Positions 28,058 through 37,533 of a stretch of DNA of 64,000 nucleotides are shown piece after piece. The notes below the pieces were generated by a model. The model made no database searches. It was given only the letters and a program-made list of their open reading frames with translations, and had not been told where the DNA came from. The translations under genes were made by a program, and so were the position numbers. Every line of letters begins with the position of its first letter. The stretch's first letter is position 1. The stretch is from contig JANSWY010000002.1 of NCBI GenBank assembly GCA_024743255.1, positions 1 to 64,000 on the forward strand, read 5' to 3'. The stretch comes from a bacterium. GTDB taxonomy: Bacteria; Bacteroidota; Bacteroidia; Cytophagales; Cyclobacteriaceae.

Positions 28058-29665
28058 ATGAAGAAGAAATATGATTATGTGATAATTGGAAGTGGATTTG
28101 GAGGCTCTGTTAGTGCACTTAGACTTTCTCAGAAAGGGTATTCCGTTTTGGTTATAGAAAAAGGGAAATGGTACAAATCAGAAGACTTTCCGAAATCTAA
28201 TTGGAATCTTAAGAAATGGCTTTGGGAACCTCGATTGAGGTTGTTTGGATTCTTTAAGATGACATATCTCAATCATGTGTCAATACTATCTGGAGTAGGA
28301 GTAGGAGGTGGTTCTCTCACGTATGCTAATACTTTACCAGTACCAAAAAAGGAATTCTTTAATTCTGGAAGCTGGAATGGCTTGAGAAATTGGGAGGAAG
28401 AATTGAAACCTCATTATGATGAAGCTTACAAAATGCTTGGAGCTGATATAAATCCTGTTCTGGGTCCATCAGATGAGAAACTAAAAGAAATGGCGAAGGA
28501 CCTTAACAGATCTGAACATTTCTCAGCAACCAAAGTAGCAGTCCATTTTGGCGAAGCTGGCAAGACAGTAGAAGACCCGTATTTTGATGGTAAAGGCCCT
28601 TCCAGAACTGGTTGTATTCATTGCGGTGCATGCATGACAGGCTGTAGACACAATGCAAAGAACACACTAGACAAAAATTACTTGTATCTGGCACAGCAAT
28701 TAGGAACGGAGATAATAGCGGAGAATGAAGTTTATGATATTCTACCAAAAGATGGCAAAACAGGTGCTACAGGTTACCGGGTGTTCTTCAAGAAAAGCAC
28801 AGGTCGGGGGAAGAAAAATCAAGTAGAAGCTGGAAACGTGATTTTTGCTGGAGGAGTTTTAGGAACTGTCCCACTTTTGTTAAAACTGAAAAAGAAGTCG
28901 CTTCCCAATTTATCAGATAAGGTAGGATGTAATATCAGGACTAATAATGAATCACTGTTAGTAGTTACATCTACTGAAAAGAATCATCCAGATTATACAA
29001 AGGGAATAGCAATTGGTTCCATTTTAGATATAGATAAAAGCAGTCACCTTGAACCGGTAAGATATGGTAAAGGCTCAGGATTCTTTAGAACATTAACAAT
29101 TCCTTCTTATCAACATAAATGGTTAATTGTCAGATTTTTTGGTGTACTTGGGATAATTGTAACTCAACCATTGAAGTTCCTGAAGACACTCTTTGCAAAT
29201 CGTTACAGTGAGCGGACCACAGTTCTGCTATTCATGCAGACACTAGATAGTACCCTTCAATTAAAACTTGGGAAGGTTACACCTCTAAAAACAGCCACAG
29301 AGACTGGAGAAGCACCAAGCGGTTTCATTCCTCTGGCTTCAAAACTGGCTAAAGCTTTTGGAAAGAAGGTAAAAGCTATTCCGTATTCAAACTTCGCCGA
29401 TGTTCTTCTTGGAACACCTACAACAGCACATGTATTAGGAGGAGCTGTCATGGGTGCTGACTCAGAACAGGGAGTTATAAATGAAGAGAATAAGGTATTT
29501 GGATATGAGAACATGATGGTTTGTGATGGATCTATGATTTCAGCAAATCCGGGAGTAAATCCTTCATTGTCAATCACTGCCATTGCTGAACTTGCAATGA
29601 GTAAAATTCCTACCAAAAAAACTTCGACACCCGCAATAAAAGAAACTGAAGAAATAAATGGGTAG
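28058..29665 (+). CDS. GMC-family oxidoreductase (cholesterol-oxidase-like)
   Basis: A 535-aa FAD enzyme. The N-terminal dinucleotide fold begins GSGFGGSVSALRLS (residues 9-22). A Cys-rich segment GCIHCGACMTGC lies at about 187-198. The C-terminal GMC segment ends NPGVNPSLSITAIAELAM. The closest recognisable group is the cholesterol-oxidase-like branch, which acts on hydroxyl groups of sterols or other polycyclic or long-chain alcohols. The four-Cys segment resembles a [4Fe-4S]-type motif, but I cannot say whether it binds a cluster. It starts 5 bases after the desaturase stop and overlaps the TetR gene by 8 bases, so it is one transcript with both. Confidence 0.88.
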   Translation: MKKKYDYVIIGSGFGGSVSALRLSQKGYSVLVIEKGKWYKSEDFPKSNWNLKKWLWEPRLRLFGFFKMTYLNHVSILSGVGVGGGSLTYANTLPVPKKEFFNSGSWNGLRNWEEELKPHYDEAYKMLGADINPVLGPSDEKLKEMAKDLNRSEHFSATKVAVHFGEAGKTVEDPYFDGKGPSRTGCIHCGACMTGCRHNAKNTLDKNYLYLAQQLGTEIIAENEVYDILPKDGKTGATGYRVFFKKSTGRGKKNQVEAGNVIFAGGVLGTVPLLLKLKKKSLPNLSDKVGCNIRTNNESLLVVTSTEKNHPDYTKGIAIGSILDIDKSSHLEPVRYGKGSGFFRTLTIPSYQHKWLIVRFFGVLGIIVTQPLKFLKTLFANRYSERTTVLLFMQTLDSTLQLKLGKVTPLKTATETGEAPSGFIPLASKLAKAFGKKVKAIPYSNFADVLLGTPTTAHVLGGAVMGADSEQGVINEENKVFGYENMMVCDGSMISANPGVNPSLSITAIAELAMSKIPTKKTSTPAIKETEEING

Positions 29666-30251
29666 AAAGGCATTAGAAAAGGACCGAAAACCACTTTCAC
29701 CTAAAGCTCAAATATGGGTAAGAGAACTGTTTCCGAAACTCCAGAATAGGTCACTAGAGAAGTTGACATTGGATGATATTGCTTCTTTGATTAATAAAAG
29801 TAAAAGTACCATCTACACCTACTTCACTACCAAGGAAGAAATCTTCGACACCACGGTGATTATAATCCTGAATGATCTGGAAGGTGCGGTGTTGAAAGAA
29901 TTCCCAGAGGATAGAAGTGTAAAAGACCTTTATGCAGAAGTATTAATTCAAATAAGCACGGGCATTAGTGGTATGTCAATACAGTTTGTCGAGGAGATTA
30001 AATTGTATTACCCAACTGTCTGGCAGACCATAAGATCCTTTATTGATCGACTTATTGGTTCGTTCAGAAAGCTATATGAAAGAGGAATGGAAACCGGGGA
30101 ATTCAAGTCATACAACATTGAGTTGTTAATGGCGATGGATTACCATTTTGTATTATCAATTATGACTGATTCTCAACAATTTAAAGATCTGTCATTAAAT
30201 GATCTTGTAACACAATATTTGGATCTAAGAATAAGGGCTTTGTGCAATTAG
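29658..30251 (+). CDS. TetR-family transcriptional repressor
   Basis: A 197-aa protein with an N-terminal TetR helix-turn-helix (LTLDDIASLINKSKSTIYTYFTTKEEIF, about residues 39-66) and a helical ligand-binding domain. Its start lies inside the GMC gene. The 32-bp dyad in front of the operon's first gene is the likely binding site, giving negative autoregulation with a lipid-like or substrate inducer; the inducer is inference. Confidence 0.92.
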   Translation: MGRKALEKDRKPLSPKAQIWVRELFPKLQNRSLEKLTLDDIASLINKSKSTIYTYFTTKEEIFDTTVIIILNDLEGAVLKEFPEDRSVKDLYAEVLIQISTGISGMSIQFVEEIKLYYPTVWQTIRSFIDRLIGSFRKLYERGMETGEFKSYNIELLMAMDYHFVLSIMTDSQQFKDLSLNDLVTQYLDLRIRALCN

Positions 30252-30322
30252 GTTAACACCAACTTAATTCAACAATAACATTGGAGTAAGCTTAGTATAT
30301 TAGTTTCGCCCTTTGATAGACT

Positions 30323-31681
30323 ATGCCCGATTACAAACCATTTAAACTTCCCAAAAATTTGTTGATGGGTTCTGCAACTGCAGCTACTCATATAGAAGGT
30401 GGAGAGCAATCACACAACTGGTACAGATGGTCCGAATTGGGCAATATAGCTGACGGCACTCACAGTAAAAACGCCTGTGACCATATTAATAGAGTAGAAT
30501 CTGATGTTGAATTATTAAAAGAAATCAACACTGAAACTTATCGAATGGGGTTGGAGTGGAGCAGAATAGAACCGGAAGAGGGTGTTTTTAGTGAAGAGAC
30601 AATTCTTGCTTACCGTCATGAAATAGAATTATTAATAGCCAACAATATTAGACCGCTTGTCACCCTATGGCACTTTTCCAACCCACTTTGGATGGAGGAT
30701 GATGGTGGCTGGGTAAATCCCAAATCTGTAGAACGATACCTGAGTTATGCAAGGTACGTGGTTGATAAGCTAGGTGATCTAGTAACCGATTGGGTCACAA
30801 TAAATGAACCAAATGTTTACTTGTTCTTCGGATATTTTGAAGGTCGATGGCCTCCTGGGTTGCAGGGTAAAGTGAGGTTGTATTTAAAGGGAGCGAACAA
30901 CTTCGCTCAAGCTCATTTACGAGCTTACGATCAAATTCATCAACAATTGGAAGAAAAAGGTCAAACTGATATCAATGTAGGTGTTGCTCATCATTTAAGA
31001 ATCTTTGATCTATTTGATAGGAGGCATTTATCCAGATTAGCGGCATACATTAGTAATCATTTATTTCAAATCATGTATTTGGAAGCCATGACTCATGGTC
31101 GGTTTTTGTTTCCGATGAGATGGTGGTTCAATACTAAGTTTGAGAAGAAGAACTATGCTGATTTCATTGGTATCAATTACTATTCTAGAGATCTGGTCAA
31201 GGGTATTTATAATCCCGGTACTCTGTTTAATGAACTCTATGTAAAGAAAGGAAAAGATGTAAATGATCTTGGATGGGAGATCTATGCAAAGGGACTTTAC
31301 AGAATATGCAAAAGAGTCTACCGAAAATATAAGATTCCCATATTCATTACGGAAAATGGAGTATGTGATGCCAATGACTCCAAGAGATCAAAATTTATCT
31401 ATGACCACCTGAAGGCACTAAGAAAAGCCATTAAAAAAGGGATTGATATAAAGAGATATTATCACTGGTCCACAATGGATAATTTCGAATGGGCTGAGGG
31501 AGAAAGCGCTCGATTTGGAATATATCATGTGGATTTTAAAACACAGGAAAGAACTTTAAGGAAAAGCGGATATTTTTACTCTGAAATATGCAAAAAGAAG
31601 GAAATTTCAAATAAGATGATTAAATCTTATCTTGCAGATGTTGAAGTGGAAAATAACCCTTCTTTGGAGAAACAATATTAA
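30323..31681 (+). CDS. Glycoside hydrolase family 1 (beta-glucosidase-like)
   Basis: 452 aa, no signal peptide, so probably cytoplasmic. GH1 (beta/alpha)8 barrel signatures are present: acid/base Glu162 in TINEPNV and nucleophile Glu344 in FITENGV, with WSTMDNFEW near the C-terminus. Retaining exo-beta-glycosidases of this family act on glucosides, galactosides or phospho-sugars. No PTS or sugar transporter is nearby. It lies 71 bases after tetR and may share its transcript. The association with lipid-type redox enzymes suggests a glycolipid or glycosylated terpenoid/sterol rather than plant sugar; that is speculation. Confidence 0.9.
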   Translation: MPDYKPFKLPKNLLMGSATAATHIEGGEQSHNWYRWSELGNIADGTHSKNACDHINRVESDVELLKEINTETYRMGLEWSRIEPEEGVFSEETILAYRHEIELLIANNIRPLVTLWHFSNPLWMEDDGGWVNPKSVERYLSYARYVVDKLGDLVTDWVTINEPNVYLFFGYFEGRWPPGLQGKVRLYLKGANNFAQAHLRAYDQIHQQLEEKGQTDINVGVAHHLRIFDLFDRRHLSRLAAYISNHLFQIMYLEAMTHGRFLFPMRWWFNTKFEKKNYADFIGINYYSRDLVKGIYNPGTLFNELYVKKGKDVNDLGWEIYAKGLYRICKRVYRKYKIPIFITENGVCDANDSKRSKFIYDHLKALRKAIKKGIDIKRYYHWSTMDNFEWAEGESARFGIYHVDFKTQERTLRKSGYFYSEICKKKEISNKMIKSYLADVEVENNPSLEKQY

Positions 31682-31906
31682 AATAATAAGCAACATTTAG
31701 AAGCTACATTTCGAATGAGCAATGGTTTATGTTTAAATCTTAGCTGATATAAGTATATACCTTCATTCATAATTTCTAGGTGGACTTTTGTCCGATTATA
31801 TTGCTTTTATGTCGAATAGATAAGCATTTGAGACTAATTCAAGAGCATATCAATTCCAATAAGGCAGATAATTGGTTAACTTTTTACGGAAATAAGGACA
31901 CGGGAT

Positions 31907-33841
31907 ATGCTTTCAAACCTATCTATCAGGCAAAAAATGCTATTGCTCATACTTGGGCTATCAGTACTTACCTATGTGGTTACATTCATGTATATTATCG
32001 ATTCAGTGCGGGACAAAGCACTTGAAGAAGGCAAAAAGACTGCAAAGTTAGTAGCTCAGAAAAAAGCTAATGAAATCAAAATTACTCTTGATGAGGACAT
32101 GGCAGTTGCCAGAGTTATGGCTGAAGCACTGGAGGATATGACTTTTCTCCCTGAGGATGAAAGAAACAAACGTCGAAAGGAGTTTCTTGATAAAGTATTA
32201 CTCTTATATCCAAAATATGATGCAACCTGGATGAGTTGGCAATATGAATTCATCAATGATGATTGGGATCATGATTATGGAAGAGAAAGGTTTAATTCAT
32301 ACCTGGAAAACGGAGAGGTTAAATCCTCAGTTCAATTGGCTGAGATGGACGGAAGTAAAGGAAGTAGTATTTACGAGTTCATTAAAGCGAATGCTGATGC
32401 CGAAGAATTGCTAAGTGAGCCATATTGGTTTCAAAGTTATGATTATGGTAGTAATACCAATGACTCCTTATTGGCTATTTCTCCAGTAGTTAGAATGGAA
32501 ATAGATGGAGAATTTGCGGGTATTGTAGGGTCTGATATGTCAACCAAAGATTTTCAAAGTATATCGGAGGTTGGAGATTACAATGATGCCTATGCGGTGC
32601 TTCTTTCAGCAAAAGGTAAAATCATAGCTTACAAGGATCCTATTTATTTTGACAAGCCGATGGATTCACTTAAAATATTTACAAGGAATCAAATTAATAT
32701 TCAGGAATACATTGACAAGCAAGATGGATATACTGTGTTGGATTCACAATTAGATGCAGATGTATATGTTTGTTTTGCAAAGATTCCTATTGCAAGAACG
32801 GGCTCTAATTGGACAATATGCACAGTAGTTCCAGTGGAGACTATCATGGCTCCTTACACAAGTACATTTACAAATACTTTGATAGGATTAGCATTAGGCT
32901 TAATTATCCTTGCTGGCTCAATACTTTACATAGCTTATTCAATCACAAATCCATTAGCCAAGTCCACAAGACTACTAGAAGATCTTGCTGAAGGAAAATT
33001 GAGTAATCAAACTAAATTGAATGTCAGAGGAAGAGACGAACTTAGTAAAATTGCCAGATCATTAAATCGGTTATATGAAACGCTTCAGGTAAAAGCAGAT
33101 TTTGCTCAAACGATAGGAGAGGGTAATTTGGATGCGAAGATCACTGTAAATGAAAATGACGAGCTAGGAGCAGCTTTGATGCAGATGCAAAGAAGTCTAC
33201 AGACTGCTATTGGAGACATCAAGTCTTTAATCAAGGCCTCAGAGAGCATAAGTGATAATGTGGTGCATCAGGCTGAGAATATTAATAATACAGCAAACAA
33301 AGGATTTGAAACTAGTAACAATGGTCTTAGTTTGGTCAATAACATGAGTGAGAGTATGACGGCCATTACATCGATTGCATCTGACACCAACACATCATTC
33401 AAAATACTTGAACAACGGTCTAAAGAAATTTCTAAAGTGGTGAAGGTGATCTCTGATCTATCCAAACAAACGAACCTACTGGCAATTAATGCAGCAATAC
33501 AAGCTTCCAGAGCAGGTGAAGCTGGAAAAGGCTTTGCGGTGGTTGCTAATGAGATTAGAAGACTGGCCGAAGGCTCTGAGAAGTCAGCTAAAGAGATCAC
33601 TGAACTGGTTAAACAAATGCAAGAAGATACCACAGGCGCATCACAAATGTTAACTGAAATGACCGAAAGCATCCAAAAAGGAGAATCCGCTACAGCAGAG
33701 TCATCTGAGGCGTTTAGAAACATTAGCGGACTTGTAACTGATACAGTGACACTGTCAGAGTCCATTCTACATGTAGCAAGGGAGCAGATCAATAAAATCA
33801 AGGAAGTAAGCAAAAACACTGAGAGTATTGTGATTCGCTAA
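31907..33841 (+). CDS. Methyl-accepting chemotaxis-type receptor with Cache domain
   Basis: 644 aa. A first membrane helix (about 12-32) is followed by a periplasmic double-Cache-like sensor (about 35-310), a second membrane helix (about 325-347) and a HAMP domain. The cytoplasmic signalling domain has the conserved hairpin tip around [35 protein letters not shown]. The arm after the tip is fairly short, about 95 residues, and no CheA, CheW or CheR gene is in the window. The 225 bases before it (31682-31906) hold no feature I recognise; a small open frame there overlaps the true start out of frame and was rejected. Confidence 0.9.
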   Translation: MLSNLSIRQKMLLLILGLSVLTYVVTFMYIIDSVRDKALEEGKKTAKLVAQKKANEIKITLDEDMAVARVMAEALEDMTFLPEDERNKRRKEFLDKVLLLYPKYDATWMSWQYEFINDDWDHDYGRERFNSYLENGEVKSSVQLAEMDGSKGSSIYEFIKANADAEELLSEPYWFQSYDYGSNTNDSLLAISPVVRMEIDGEFAGIVGSDMSTKDFQSISEVGDYNDAYAVLLSAKGKIIAYKDPIYFDKPMDSLKIFTRNQINIQEYIDKQDGYTVLDSQLDADVYVCFAKIPIARTGSNWTICTVVPVETIMAPYTSTFTNTLIGLALGLIILAGSILYIAYSITNPLAKSTRLLEDLAEGKLSNQTKLNVRGRDELSKIARSLNRLYETLQVKADFAQTIGEGNLDAKITVNENDELGAALMQMQRSLQTAIGDIKSLIKASESISDNVVHQAENINNTANKGFETSNNGLSLVNNMSESMTAITSIASDTNTSFKILEQRSKEISKVVKVISDLSKQTNLLAINAAIQASRAGEAGKGFAVVANEIRRLAEGSEKSAKEITELVKQMQEDTTGASQMLTEMTESIQKGESATAESSEAFRNISGLVTDTVTLSESILHVAREQINKIKEVSKNTESIVIR

Positions 33842-33941
33842 CATCATTCAATTTCAATTTGTGTTGAGGGATCAGGAAAATGTGTTATTGCATTTAAAAT
33901 ATATTCTGAATCTTTGAGTCATTAATTAGAAAAACTGACTC

Positions 33942-35066
33942 ATGCTAAAATTCCTGAAGCGATTCTTTATTGGATTATTCGCTATTATATTAATCCTGGT
34001 TCTTTCAGTCACATTATTTGTAAACTTCGCCCCAGCCTTTGGTGATGATCCATCAGGTGCATACCTGGAACAAATTAAGAAATCTGAACATCATAACGGT
34101 GAGCATTTTGTCAATTTGGTTGAGACACGAGTTGATACTAGTGATCCGGAAAAAGGAATGGATATTATGGGAGCTCTGTACGAGTTTTTCAATCCGCCAA
34201 TAGGTAAAAACCCTTCTGAGCCATTACCTTCAGAGAAGTTTAGTCCCGCAAATTTCAAGAATGGTTCTTTCGTTTGGTTTGGACACTCAACTGTTCTGAT
34301 GAGATTTAATGATATTAATATTCTGGCAGATCCAGTATTTTTCAATGCATCACCAATTCCAGGCACCGCTAAACCATTTGAAATGCAGAAGCAGAATGAA
34401 ATTGAAGATCTTCCTGAAATAGATGTAGTCATTATAAGCCATGATCATTATGATCACCTGGATTATCAGGCTATACAGAAACTAGATGAGAAAGTTGATA
34501 AGTACTTAGTGCCCTTGGGAATTAAAGCTCACCTTCTGAAGTGGGATGTAGATGAGGAAAAAATCACAGAGATGGAATGGTACGAAGAGACAACAATTGA
34601 TGATGTCCTATTTGCGATGACTCCATCAAGGCACTTTAGTGGGAGAGGGCTAACCAATAGATTTTCAACACTTTGGTGTTCCTGGGTAATTCAATCAGAC
34701 AATGATAGCACAAATGTATTTTTCAGTGGAGATAGTGGCTATTTTACTGAATTTCAAAAAATTGGTGAGAAATATGGACCGTTTGATATAGCCTTTATGG
34801 AGAACGGAGCATACAATACAGATTGGTCTCAGATTCACTTTTTACCAGGAGAAAATGTACAGGCAGCTATAGATCTCAAGGCAAAAAGCATGTTTGCAAT
34901 CCACTGGGGGAAATTTGATTTAGCCAGACACAAATGGACCGAACCAATTGTGTTAGCAGATTCAATCTCTGCAGTTAGAAATGTTCCATTGATTACACCA
35001 TTAGTAGGAGAGGTCTTTACATTGCAAAATGCTCCTAAAAAGAAATGGTGGACACAATCACTATAG
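33942..35066 (+). CDS. Membrane-anchored MBL-fold metallo-hydrolase (NAPE-PLD-like)
   Basis: 374 aa with an N-terminal membrane anchor or uncleaved signal (about residues 7-29). A metallo-beta-lactamase fold follows, with the zinc motif HDHYDHLD, a further His in PSRHFSGRG, Asp in FSGDSGY and His in AIHWGKFD. The WFGHSTVLMR start of the domain and the PSRHFSGRG segment are typical of the N-acyl-phosphatidylethanolamine phospholipase D/UlaG-like branch. A phospholipid or phosphodiester substrate at the membrane is plausible but unproven. It stands alone, 100 bases after the chemoreceptor gene. Confidence 0.88.
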   Translation: MLKFLKRFFIGLFAIILILVLSVTLFVNFAPAFGDDPSGAYLEQIKKSEHHNGEHFVNLVETRVDTSDPEKGMDIMGALYEFFNPPIGKNPSEPLPSEKFSPANFKNGSFVWFGHSTVLMRFNDINILADPVFFNASPIPGTAKPFEMQKQNEIEDLPEIDVVIISHDHYDHLDYQAIQKLDEKVDKYLVPLGIKAHLLKWDVDEEKITEMEWYEETTIDDVLFAMTPSRHFSGRGLTNRFSTLWCSWVIQSDNDSTNVFFSGDSGYFTEFQKIGEKYGPFDIAFMENGAYNTDWSQIHFLPGENVQAAIDLKAKSMFAIHWGKFDLARHKWTEPIVLADSISAVRNVPLITPLVGEVFTLQNAPKKKWWTQSL

Positions 35067-35114
35067 GTTAAAAATCATTACCTAAATTTGATTAAGAAAT
35101 AAAGATGTAAGCAA

Positions 35115-35363
35115 ATGTTTGAAACCAGTACAGAGAAATCCTTAGATGAATCAGTGTTTGATCAATGGCTGGAGGATGGGAAAAACAGAATGCTGGGAGA
35201 GCAATATATGCTGGTGATTTGGAATGAGCTTGAATTGGAGTTTAGTCCTATGTATGTGGTAAACAAAAGTGATATAAACACTTCACTAAGTGCTTCTATA
35301 CACGAAAGAATACTTGGAGCTTATGATCTATATTCTGGTTCAAGAATCCCTTTCGAAAATTAA
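35115..35363 (+). CDS. Small acidic hypothetical protein
   Basis: An 82-aa, acidic, soluble protein with no signal peptide or membrane segment and no family I recognise. It has an internally consistent composition (WLEDGKNRMLGEQYMLVIWNELELEF) and lies 48 bases after the metallo-hydrolase on the same strand, so it may be cotranscribed. It ends 18 bases before the stop of a convergent kinase gene, with no terminator between. Confidence 0.55.
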   Translation: MFETSTEKSLDESVFDQWLEDGKNRMLGEQYMLVIWNELELEFSPMYVVNKSDINTSLSASIHERILGAYDLYSGSRIPFEN

Positions 35364-35381
35364 GAGATACACATGAAATTA

Positions 35382-37400
35382 TTACTTAAGCAAGGGAAAT
35401 TCTGCAATAAAGGTAGCTCCTGAACCTGGCGTACTTACACATTTGATGTTCCCATTCATAGCATCCATATATTTCTTAACGATTGCGAGCCCTAAACCTG
35501 TCGAACTTTCATTGGCAGTGGGCTGAGTACTTAGCTTTTGGAACATTTGAAATAGCATAGTTTGTTCATTCTCAGATATTCCCGGCCCCTCATCTTTAAC
35601 TTCAATTAATGCGTTAGTGTGCCATATAGATAGTTTGATATATATGTTCTTACCTTCTGGTGAATACTTTATCGCATTTGAAATAAGGTTCTGCAAGACT
35701 TGATTCGTTAGTGTTTCTTCTGCTTGAATTGATACATTGTCTTTAGTATCCAAATGCAATTTGAGCTTCTTCTTAGTGGCTTGTTCCTGAAATTCCTCGT
35801 AGTTTCCCTCTAGCAAGGAAGACAGGTCGACTGGCTGTAATTCAATATTTATCAAACCTTTTTCGATTACAGAAACATCCAGCATTTTAGAAACCATGTC
35901 AGACAACTTAAGGGCACTCTTTTCTATGATCCCAAGAAGTTGGGTAGTTGTTTCATCTGATCCTGATATCTCATTCTTTACAAACTGTGAGGCATTGATG
36001 ATGTTGGTCAATGGGTTTTTTAGATCGTGAGCAACAATATTTACTAACGTGTCTTTTTCTTCGTTAATAGCATTTAAATCCCGATTCTTTCTATCAATCA
36101 GTCTATTTTGTACAGCAATACGATCATTGATTTTCTCTAACCGAACACCAAATTTCTTTTGCTTCCGATAATACCTGAAAATCAAAGCAGCAAAAAATAG
36201 AATAATGAGAGCGATAGCGATAAAGAAATAGGTCCTTATTCTTTGCCTTTCCAATTCAATGGATTGCATGGTTAATTCGGACCGGGCCTTTTCTTCTTCT
36301 ATTTTCGCAAACACTCCTTCTATGCCCAATTGATTGATCTGATACTGCTTAGCAGCTTGAAGTTTGCGTAAAATATTAGAATACCTCTGTACGCTATCCA
36401 TCAAGTTGTACCTGCTGTATAAATCGACAAGATTCTCATAATTAGACATTTGCAGATCACTAAGTTGCTTTTGCTTAGCCAGAGTAAGGCTTTTGTTTGC
36501 ATATTCTATTGAAGTGTTAAAATTATAGGCACGATATAGTTTGCTGTAGTCCAAGTAGATCTCAGATATATAAGTTTGATCATCTAACTCAACAAACAAT
36601 TCTTCTGCTTCATGAAAGTGTTGATAGGCCTCATCAAAATTACCCGCGAGGTAATCCAATCTCCCAAGCCCCTGTTTAGCATAAGCGGTATAACGCTTTT
36701 CCCCAATCTCCATTCCTATTTCAATGATCGATTGATATATTTCCTCAGCCTTTTGAGTATTGCCATTGGCCATTTCTGATCTGGCAAGCCAATTATTAGC
36801 TAACAGATGACGAGAAGTTTTTGGTTCACTCAATGTTTGAGCTACAGCTATTTCTGCATATTTTTTTGCACTATCATATGCCGCAACATCATAGTATACC
36901 TCAGAGATATTTGACACAACAATGGGAAGACCTTTGAATTCAGTGAAACTCTTAGACATTTGATACGCCATATAATAGTTATGAAGCGCTTCCACGTAAT
37001 TGCCAGTGGTTTGTGATGTTACACCAATATTATTGTACGTTTTGGCAATTAGTAAACTGTCATTCAGAGTGAGAGCTATTTGTAGACTCTGGACGTTTTT
37101 ATAAAAACGTCCAGAGTCTATAACACTCATATAGTTATAAACCGCACCCAATAAACGAAAAGAAATTGATTGCAATTTGAGATCCTCTAAGTGATAGGAC
37201 AACTCCACCGCTTCTTTGCTGTAACGTAAAGCAGAATCTGGTTGATTAGTCCATGTGGCTTTTGTAAGCTCATGTAATATCTCAACTCTTTGTTTCCCCT
37301 GTTTAGTTCTGTACTCCGTTAATAAACTATCAACAACACTTACTTGTCCATAACATGTAAATGCCACCAACAGCAATAACACGCTCCCGATTTTATGCAT
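35382..37400 (-). CDS. TPR-containing sensor histidine kinase
   Basis: 672 aa. A signal peptide (ends CYGQ) is followed by a periplasmic array of TPR-like repeats (about 20-370), one membrane helix (about 390-412), a coiled coil, a HisKA domain with phospho-acceptor in AHDLKNPL, and a HATPase domain (ISNAIKYSPEG, DEGPGIS, STGLGLAIVKKY). This architecture is widespread in Bacteroidota. No response regulator is adjacent; the partner is encoded elsewhere. The gene contains a perfect 38-bp palindrome (37083-37120), coding for the GRFYKNV region near residue 100. It is divergent from another kinase gene. Confidence 0.92.
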   Translation of the reverse strand: MHKIGSVLLLLVAFTCYGQVSVVDSLLTEYRTKQGKQRVEILHELTKATWTNQPDSALRYSKEAVELSYHLEDLKLQSISFRLLGAVYNYMSVIDSGRFYKNVQSLQIALTLNDSLLIAKTYNNIGVTSQTTGNYVEALHNYYMAYQMSKSFTEFKGLPIVVSNISEVYYDVAAYDSAKKYAEIAVAQTLSEPKTSRHLLANNWLARSEMANGNTQKAEEIYQSIIEIGMEIGEKRYTAYAKQGLGRLDYLAGNFDEAYQHFHEAEELFVELDDQTYISEIYLDYSKLYRAYNFNTSIEYANKSLTLAKQKQLSDLQMSNYENLVDLYSRYNLMDSVQRYSNILRKLQAAKQYQINQLGIEGVFAKIEEEKARSELTMQSIELERQRIRTYFFIAIALIILFFAALIFRYYRKQKKFGVRLEKINDRIAVQNRLIDRKNRDLNAINEEKDTLVNIVAHDLKNPLTNIINASQFVKNEISGSDETTTQLLGIIEKSALKLSDMVSKMLDVSVIEKGLINIELQPVDLSSLLEGNYEEFQEQATKKKLKLHLDTKDNVSIQAEETLTNQVLQNLISNAIKYSPEGKNIYIKLSIWHTNALIEVKDEGPGISENEQTMLFQMFQKLSTQPTANESSTGLGLAIVKKYMDAMNGNIKCVSTPGSGATFIAEFPLLK
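37083..37120. repeat. Perfect 38-bp palindrome inside a kinase gene
   Basis: Each half is 19 bases. On the plus strand the left half starts TAGACTCTGGACG and the centre is TTTTTATAAAAA, and the second half is its exact reverse complement with no spacer. It is translated normally within the TPR domain of the kinase on the minus strand. A perfect dyad of this length is not expected by chance in coding DNA. It would form a strong hairpin in the mRNA or a cruciform. Confidence 0.85.
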
Positions 37401-37463
37401 TTAGGATGGATAGTTTGACTAAATTTAAGGAAATTCTACATAAGTTCTGGTTGGGGGAACTAT

Positions 37464-37499
37464 TATATGTAATAACTGATTGTCTATCAGTTACATATA
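37464..37499. promoter_or_regulatory. Imperfect dyad in the divergent kinase promoter region
   Basis: TATATGTAATAACTGAT (37464-37480) and ATCAGTTACATATA (37486-37499) are complementary apart from a two-base bulge, around a 5-base loop. It lies in the 120 or so bases between two divergently transcribed sensor kinase genes. It may be an operator shared by both promoters or a hairpin at the 5' end of the rightward transcript. Confidence 0.45.
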
Positions 37500-37533
37500 G
37501 CAGAAAACTATCTATTTAACTTTGAAGTGGCTA

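Noticed and set aside
29257-29700. 147-codon antisense open frame across the GMC/TetR junction
   Set aside because: It lies wholly opposite two clear genes and the peptide has no recognisable features.
31780-32025. 81-codon plus-strand open frame before the chemoreceptor
   Set aside because: It overlaps the chemoreceptor start in another frame, its peptide lacks any sensible domain pattern, and the receptor's own start gives a proper membrane helix.
33268-33819. 183-codon antisense open frame opposite the chemoreceptor signalling domain
   Set aside because: Its low-complexity Ser/Leu/Ala-rich content mirrors the helical coding strand; this is a known shadow effect of coiled-coil genes.
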